Below are positions 33,719 through 37,664 of a stretch of DNA of 37,664 bases, piece after piece (position 1 is the stretch's first letter; every line of letters starts with the position of its first letter). A program made the position numbers and the translations under genes. Under the pieces are notes generated by a model, which was not told the origin of the DNA, did no database searches, and saw only the letters and a program-made list of their open reading frames with translations. This DNA is from an uncultured Bacteroidota bacterium (lineage in GTDB: Bacteria; Bacteroidota; Bacteroidia; Flavobacteriales; Flavobacteriaceae), in contig CAJXVU010000032.1 in assembly GCA_913062555.1 (NCBI GenBank), positions 1-37,664 of the forward strand. The letters are read 5' to 3'.

Positions 33719-35005
33719 GTGAGCAAGCTAAAACACATATTAACATTATTATTATTATTAGCCTTTATTTTTGGTTGTGTAGAAGAAATTGAATTGTCTA
33801 CAGAAGTAACTTCGGAAAGTCTTTTAGTTGTTGAGGCCACAATTACGGATGAACTAAAAGTGCAAAAAATACTGTTGTCAAGAACTACAAATTTAGAAGA
33901 AGAGTTTGTTCCTCTGCCTGAAAGTAGTGCGACGGTTATTGTAAAGAACGAAAATACGGTATACGCTTTTCGAGAGAATAATTTGGGGGAATATTTATCT
34001 GTTATACCTTTTAAAGCGTACGAGGGGTTAGAATATCAATTGGAGATTACAACAAGTGACGGTAAAAAATATAATTCTGCAAAAGAGGGGTTAACTCAAG
34101 GTACAACAATAGATGAAATTAATATAGAAAGAGAATTTAATATTAGTAATGAAGAGGAAGTAGTGATAAGCGTTGACGCTTATGACCCATCAGGAAATTC
34201 AAAATATTATCGATTTGAGTATGAAGAAACCTATAAGATTTTATCTCCTTTATATTCTCCGCTAGAATTAATTCCAAATGAGGTTAAATTTCCTATTGCA
34301 GCACATACGGTTAACCTCCTGAATACACCAGGACTTATAGATCGTTTAGTTGACATTCAATTTAGAGAATTACAAGAACGGATATGTTATAATACAGTAA
34401 AATCTAATACCATAATTTTGGCGAATACGATTGCTTTGCTAGAAGATCGACTAGACAATTTTAATATCAGATTCATTAGTAAAGATAATTACATTATTGC
34501 CCATCGATATAGTGTTTTAGTTAGACAATATGTGCAAAATAGGGCAGCTCATGTATTTTATGAAACCTTAAAAAGTTTTTCTGACTCTGAAAATGTATTT
34601 TCAGAAAATCAAACCGGATTTATTGAAGGTAATGTATTTTCAGTAAGTGCGAATAATGAAAAAGTTATCGGTTTTTTTGAAGTCTCATCGGTTGATGAAA
34701 AACGTGTGTTTTTTAATTATGAAGATCTTTTTCAAGAGGATTCATTAAATCCATATTCAACACGTTGTGATCAATTTTGGAAACCTGCTTTATTAGAGGA
34801 AAGTCCAGATCACGAAATTATGCGTTCACCGTTGTTAGATATGCTTAACCGAGGCTTTAAGATGTTCGATTTGGACTTTGTTCCTGGGGAAGAAGATTTC
34901 TATTTTAATCCGTATGCAGAAGGTCCTTTTACATTAGTTTTAGAGTCTTGTGGAGATTGTACGGTACTAGGGAATAATATCGCTCCAAACTTTTGGGAAG
35001 ATTAA
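33719..35005 (+). CDS. DUF4249 lipoprotein, copy 4 (divergent)
   Basis: A 428-residue paralogue starting at a GTG eight bases after the preceding stop. The lipobox is AFIFGC followed by VEEIELSTE, so the acidic post-cysteine stretch is kept but the sequence has changed. It retains GNSKYYRFEYEETYKIL, ICYNTVKSN, DNYIIAHRYSVLVRQYVQN, the RC cysteine before DQFWKPAL, SCGDCTVLGN and the final PNFWED. It is the longest copy, with an insert of roughly 20 residues before ICYNT (FPIAAHTVNLLNTPGLIDRL) and another before CGDC. Its distance from the others suggests it handles a different ligand or an older role. It closes the operon. Confidence 0.88.
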   Translation: MSKLKHILTLLLLLAFIFGCVEEIELSTEVTSESLLVVEATITDELKVQKILLSRTTNLEEEFVPLPESSATVIVKNENTVYAFRENNLGEYLSVIPFKAYEGLEYQLEITTSDGKKYNSAKEGLTQGTTIDEINIEREFNISNEEEVVISVDAYDPSGNSKYYRFEYEETYKILSPLYSPLELIPNEVKFPIAAHTVNLLNTPGLIDRLVDIQFRELQERICYNTVKSNTIILANTIALLEDRLDNFNIRFISKDNYIIAHRYSVLVRQYVQNRAAHVFYETLKSFSDSENVFSENQTGFIEGNVFSVSANNEKVIGFFEVSSVDEKRVFFNYEDLFQEDSLNPYSTRCDQFWKPALLEESPDHEIMRSPLLDMLNRGFKMFDLDFVPGEEDFYFNPYAEGPFTLVLESCGDCTVLGNNIAPNFWED

Positions 35006-35022
35006 TTGCTACTCGATAAAAA

Positions 35023-35060
35023 TCCTTTCAATCTGTAATGTTTTTTTTGAAAAGGAACTT
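35023..35060 (+). terminator. Possible terminator of the DUF4249 operon
   Basis: TCCTTTCAA (35023-35031) can pair with TTGAAAAGGA (35047-35056) with one bulged A. The following ACTTTATTTT is only a modest T-tract. Confidence 0.35.
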
Positions 35061-35163
35061 TATTTTAATTGAACTATTAGAATTGTTTGGAAAATCGGTT
35101 TTTATGTCTAATCACACATAATTAATGAAATAGTTTTCTTACATTTAAGAAAGTCTATTTCTT

Positions 35164-36615
35164 ATGCTTAAAAAAGTTTTTGGAAGCGCCGTTTTTGGTG
35201 TTGAAGCCACAACAGTAACTGTTGAGGTAAATATTGATAAGGGGATTGGGTATCATTTAGTAGGATTGCCAGATAATGCCATTAAAGAGAGTAATTACCG
35301 TATAGCAGCAGCACTTCAGAACAATGGTTTTAAAATCCCAGGAAAAAAAATCACTATTAATATGGCACCAGCCGATTTGCGTAAAGAAGGCTCTGCTTAT
35401 GATTTAACTTTAGCAATTGGAATTCTCACATCTTCAAACCAAATAGAAGCTAAAAATTTACAAGATTTTTTAATAATGGGTGAACTTTCCCTTGATGGGA
35501 GTTTGCAACCCATAAGAGGTGCTTTACCAATCGCTGTAAAAGCTCAAGCAGAAGGATTTAAAGGCTTTATTTTGCCAAGTCAGAATGCGAAAGAAGCGGC
35601 TATTGTAGATGATTTACAGGTTTTTGGTGTCGATAATATAAAACAGGTTATTGATTATTTTGATCATGGAACCCCCTTAATAGAAACAATAATTGATGCT
35701 CAAAAGGAATTTTATAAAAGCCTTGAATTTCCAGAGTTTGACTTTAGTGATGTTAAAGGGCAGGAAAGTATTAAACGCTGTATGGAAATTGCCGCGGCCG
35801 GTGGTCATAATATTATTTTAATAGGACCTCCAGGTGCAGGAAAAACAATGTTGGCGAAACGCTTGCCATCTATTTTACCACCGATGACTATGTTTGAAGC
35901 ATTGGAAACCACAAAAATTCATTCTGTAGTAGGACGTGTAAAAGCTCATTCAGGGCTTATGGCACAACGACCGTTTCGTTCACCTCACCATACCATTTCT
36001 GATGTCGCCCTCGTTGGTGGCGGTGCCTACCCTCAACCCGGAGAAATCTCCTTATCTCATAATGGAGTGCTATTTCTAGATGAACTCCCCGAATTTAAAC
36101 GTGGGGTGTTGGAAGTTTTACGACAACCTTTGGAAGATCGCGAAGTGACCATTTCTAGAGCAAAGTTTACAGTAACCTATCCCAGTAGTTTTATGTTGGT
36201 GGCGAGTATGAATCCTAGTCCTAGTGGATACTTTAATGATCCCGATGCGCCGTTAACGAGTTCCCCTGCAGAAATGCAACGCTATTTAAGTAAGGTTTCA
36301 GGGCCATTATTAGATAGGATTGATATTCATATAGAAGTGACGCCGGTGCCCTTTGAAAAATTAGCAGAAGATAGAAATGGTGAGTCTTCAGTTACTATTA
36401 GAAAACGCGTAACTGCGGCAAGGGAATTACAAACCAAACGATTTGAAGCATCAGACGTTGTGCATTATAATGCGCAAATGAACACCAAACACATCCGTGA
36501 ATATTGCGTCTTAGATGACTCTTCAAAGAACTTACTTAAAACCGCTATGGAGCGTTTAAACTTATCTGCCAGGGCATATGATCGAATTTTGAATAATACT
36601 CTTATTCATATATAG
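35164..36615 (+). CDS. comM: ComM/YifB AAA ATPase with a truncated C-terminus
   Basis: A member of the magnesium-chelatase-like AAA family; ComM is a hexameric helicase that helps branch migration during integration of transforming DNA. The Lon-protease-like N-terminal domain spans about 1-165 (YHLVGLPDNAIKES, INMAPADLRKEGSAYDL). Walker A GPPGAGKT is at 221-228, Walker B VLFLDELPE at 302-310, then the conserved FRSPHHTISD and ASMNPSPSGYF. The family normally continues after RLNLSARAYDRIL with about 30-35 more residues of a helical bundle. Here the frame changes to NNTLIHI and stops at 483 residues, against about 510 in relatives. I interpret this as interruption by an inserted element, with the junction close to 36591. 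Activity may be reduced or lost. Confidence 0.9.
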   Translation: MLKKVFGSAVFGVEATTVTVEVNIDKGIGYHLVGLPDNAIKESNYRIAAALQNNGFKIPGKKITINMAPADLRKEGSAYDLTLAIGILTSSNQIEAKNLQDFLIMGELSLDGSLQPIRGALPIAVKAQAEGFKGFILPSQNAKEAAIVDDLQVFGVDNIKQVIDYFDHGTPLIETIIDAQKEFYKSLEFPEFDFSDVKGQESIKRCMEIAAAGGHNIILIGPPGAGKTMLAKRLPSILPPMTMFEALETTKIHSVVGRVKAHSGLMAQRPFRSPHHTISDVALVGGGAYPQPGEISLSHNGVLFLDELPEFKRGVLEVLRQPLEDREVTISRAKFTVTYPSSFMLVASMNPSPSGYFNDPDAPLTSSPAEMQRYLSKVSGPLLDRIDIHIEVTPVPFEKLAEDRNGESSVTIRKRVTAARELQTKRFEASDVVHYNAQMNTKHIREYCVLDDSSKNLLKTAMERLNLSARAYDRILNNTLIHI

Positions 36616-36719
36616 TTCATTGTAACTCCTGTAAACATTGGATTTTTTCATCTTTATTTCTTTTTAAACTCTCATTTTGCTCAATAATATCATAAATTTT
36701 CAGCTATTTTATGGAAGTT

Positions 36720-36728
36720 TGCTGTGTA
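36720..36728 (+). repeat. TGCTGTGTA motif, upstream copy
   Basis: The nonamer TGCTGTGTA lies 42 bases before the ATG at 36771. The same nonamer occurs at 37145-37153, 34 bases before the recombinase ATG. Both are followed by A/T-rich sequence, suggesting a shared regulatory or promoter element of the inserted DNA. Confidence 0.35.
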
Positions 36729-36770
36729 TTTACAATGAAGTAATTACGTTAATTTTTTAAATATTTTAAT

Positions 36771-37031
36771 ATGAAAAACGCAGTAAAGGTTACACCAGAA
36801 ATGAATTTAGAAATTAAGTTGGATGAAATTCTAAATCAAAATGAAAAACCAGAGGATTTTATCCCTAGTTACAAAAAACAAAACATTGAAAGAGTCATTG
36901 AACACATGTCAATATTCTTTCACTTCTTAAAAGAAAGTTTTACATCAAAAGAACCAAAGCGTTCCAGCCTTGAAATGATAGGTTTGATTGAACAAGCAGC
37001 TTTAAAACTAAGAAATTTGAACGAATTGTAA
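36771..37031 (+). CDS. Small unknown protein of the inserted element
   Basis: An 86-residue, charged, helical protein (KVTPEMNLEIKLDEILNQNE near the start; IERVIEHMSIFFHFLKESFT in the middle; IEQAALKLRNLNEL at the end). It has no signal peptide and no recognisable motif; I do not know the family. The frame, a leader with a TGCTGTGTA motif, and a hairpin after its end support a real gene. It lies between the comM junction and the recombinase, a position where elements often carry small regulators or directionality factors, but nothing in its sequence proves such a role. Confidence 0.6.
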   Translation: MKNAVKVTPEMNLEIKLDEILNQNEKPEDFIPSYKKQNIERVIEHMSIFFHFLKESFTSKEPKRSSLEMIGLIEQAALKLRNLNEL

Positions 37032-37073
37032 TAGTTCTTAATGGATAGCAGTTGGCGACATTATTAGTGTTAG

Positions 37074-37112
37074 TACAAAACAATCTTATAACAGTATTAA
37101 GATTGTTTTGTA
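37074..37112 (+). terminator. Perfect 15-bp inverted repeat between the small gene and the recombinase
   Basis: TACAAAACAATCTTA (37074-37088) is followed after nine bases by its exact reverse complement (37098-37112). The right arm ends in TTTTGTA, so it may terminate the gene ending at 37031. Because it lies directly upstream of a serine recombinase, it could also be a binding or resolution site. Confidence 0.55.
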
Positions 37113-37144
37113 AAACACTGAAGATTAGTTGTTTATGTAAGATC

Positions 37145-37153
37145 TGCTGTGTA
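37145..37153 (+). repeat. TGCTGTGTA motif, downstream copy
   Basis: Second copy of the nonamer found at 36720-36728, 34 bases before the recombinase ATG at 37188. It is followed by TAAATTTA, one base short of the TAnnTTTG promoter consensus. Confidence 0.35.
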
Positions 37154-37187
37154 AATTTAAGGTATAGAAAGTTTAAAACGAGATAAA

Positions 37188-37664
37188 ATGAATACTACAA
37201 AATCAATAATAGAGGCTCTAACATCTGTTAAAAAGGCAAAGTACATAAGAGTGTCATCTAAGGAACAAAACAGTGATAGACAGCGTGAAAATACTTCAGA
37301 CGTTAAGCTGTATGAAGATAAAATCTCAGGATTAATTCCTTTTAATGAAAGACCTTCAGGAAGAAAATTAATAAAAGATATTGAAAATGGTAAAATCAAT
37401 TATGTTATTATCCATTCTATCGATAGGTTAGGGCGTAACGTGATTGAAATGCAAAAGCAGTTAAATTGGTTTATTGAAAATGGTGTACAGATATTTGCTG
37501 AAAATATTAGAATGGAACTGTTGAATGAAGATGGCTCTATGAATAGTATCGCAAAAATGATAATTGACTTATTAGGATCGGTTGCTGGATTAGAAATTGA
37601 GGCAATAAAGCAAAGGCAAAATCAAGGTATTAAAATAGCAAAAGCCAAGGGGATTTATAAAGGA
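37188..37664 (+). CDS. Serine recombinase of the resolvase/invertase family (partial, cut by window end)
   Basis: The first 159 codons of a site-specific recombinase are present. The catalytic domain shows KYIRVSSKEQNSDRQ with the nucleophilic Ser23 and Arg21, IIHSIDRLGRN with Arg80 and Arg83, and the long helix region AGLEIEAIKQRQNQGIKIAK ahead of a KAKG turn. Spacing matches the small resolvase/invertase branch (about 200 residues) rather than the large serine integrases; the C-terminal helix-turn-helix lies beyond the window. An unusual feature is about 15 residues ahead of the usual start of the fold. Lying next to the broken comM gene, it is the best candidate for the enzyme that inserted or resolves this element. 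Confidence 0.88.
   Translation, partial: MNTTKSIIEALTSVKKAKYIRVSSKEQNSDRQRENTSDVKLYEDKISGLIPFNERPSGRKLIKDIENGKINYVIIHSIDRLGRNVIEMQKQLNWFIENGVQIFAENIRMELLNEDGSMNSIAKMIIDLLGSVAGLEIEAIKQRQNQGIKIAKAKGIYKG

Larger units (their letters stand above)
36589..37664. mobile_element. Left end of an element integrated into comM (continues beyond the window)
   Basis: From about 36591, right after the codons for RAYDRIL of comM, the sequence no longer matches what the family encodes. It contains a small unknown gene, a perfect 15-bp inverted repeat and a serine recombinase reading to the right, all with short promoters of similar design. The right boundary, and the missing 3' end of comM, must lie outside the window. 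comM is a known insertion site for resistance islands in Acinetobacter, though those use a different transposition machinery. Confidence 0.65.

Overview
The window is AT-rich bacterial chromosome from a member of the Bacteroidota, most likely a Flavobacteriaceae species. The evidence is the set of families (DUF4249 lipoproteins, DUF6090, an STN-type TonB receptor, LytS/LytTR pairs), the absence of Shine-Dalgarno sequences, and at least nine exact matches to the Bacteroidota -7 promoter element TAnnTTTG upstream of genes. No rRNA, tRNA or CRISPR array was found.

Layout. Positions 1-3.7 kb hold the start of a small unknown gene, a dodecin, a COG2509-type FAD oxidoreductase and divergent lpdA. 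Positions 3.8-7.9 kb hold an outer-membrane barrel protein followed in the same operon by a LytS-type histidine kinase and a LytTR response regulator. A TPR lipoprotein and an S1/P1-type nuclease follow on the minus strand to 10.7 kb. Positions 10.7-15.2 kb hold a membrane-anchored AraC regulator, two tandem acyltransferase-3 proteins and a DUF6090 protein; a 540-bp gap behind them contains the remnant of another AraC gene. Positions 15.7-19.0 kb hold an ECF sigma factor with a small partner gene, a second LytTR/LytS pair, and a small ExbB/TolQ-like protein. Positions 19.0-25.2 kb are housekeeping: a DEAD-box helicase, an aldose-1-epimerase-like protein, pabB, tilS and a YheT-like hydrolase.

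The most striking block is 25.3-35.0 kb. It is one co-oriented cluster with a TonB-dependent receptor carrying an STN domain, four DUF4249 surface-type lipoproteins, and a secreted protein combining macroglobulin-like and plug-like segments without a barrel. The four DUF4249 copies share the lipobox region, four cysteine positions and a C-terminal P-x-F-W-x-[ED] ending. This looks like a multi-lipoprotein uptake or surface-binding system whose substrate cannot be read from the sequence.

The right end (35.2 kb onward) is a comM/yifB gene that loses its normal C-terminus and runs into foreign sequence. A small unknown gene, a perfect 15-bp inverted repeat and a serine recombinase cut by the window edge follow. 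I interpret this as the left boundary of an integrated element inside comM.
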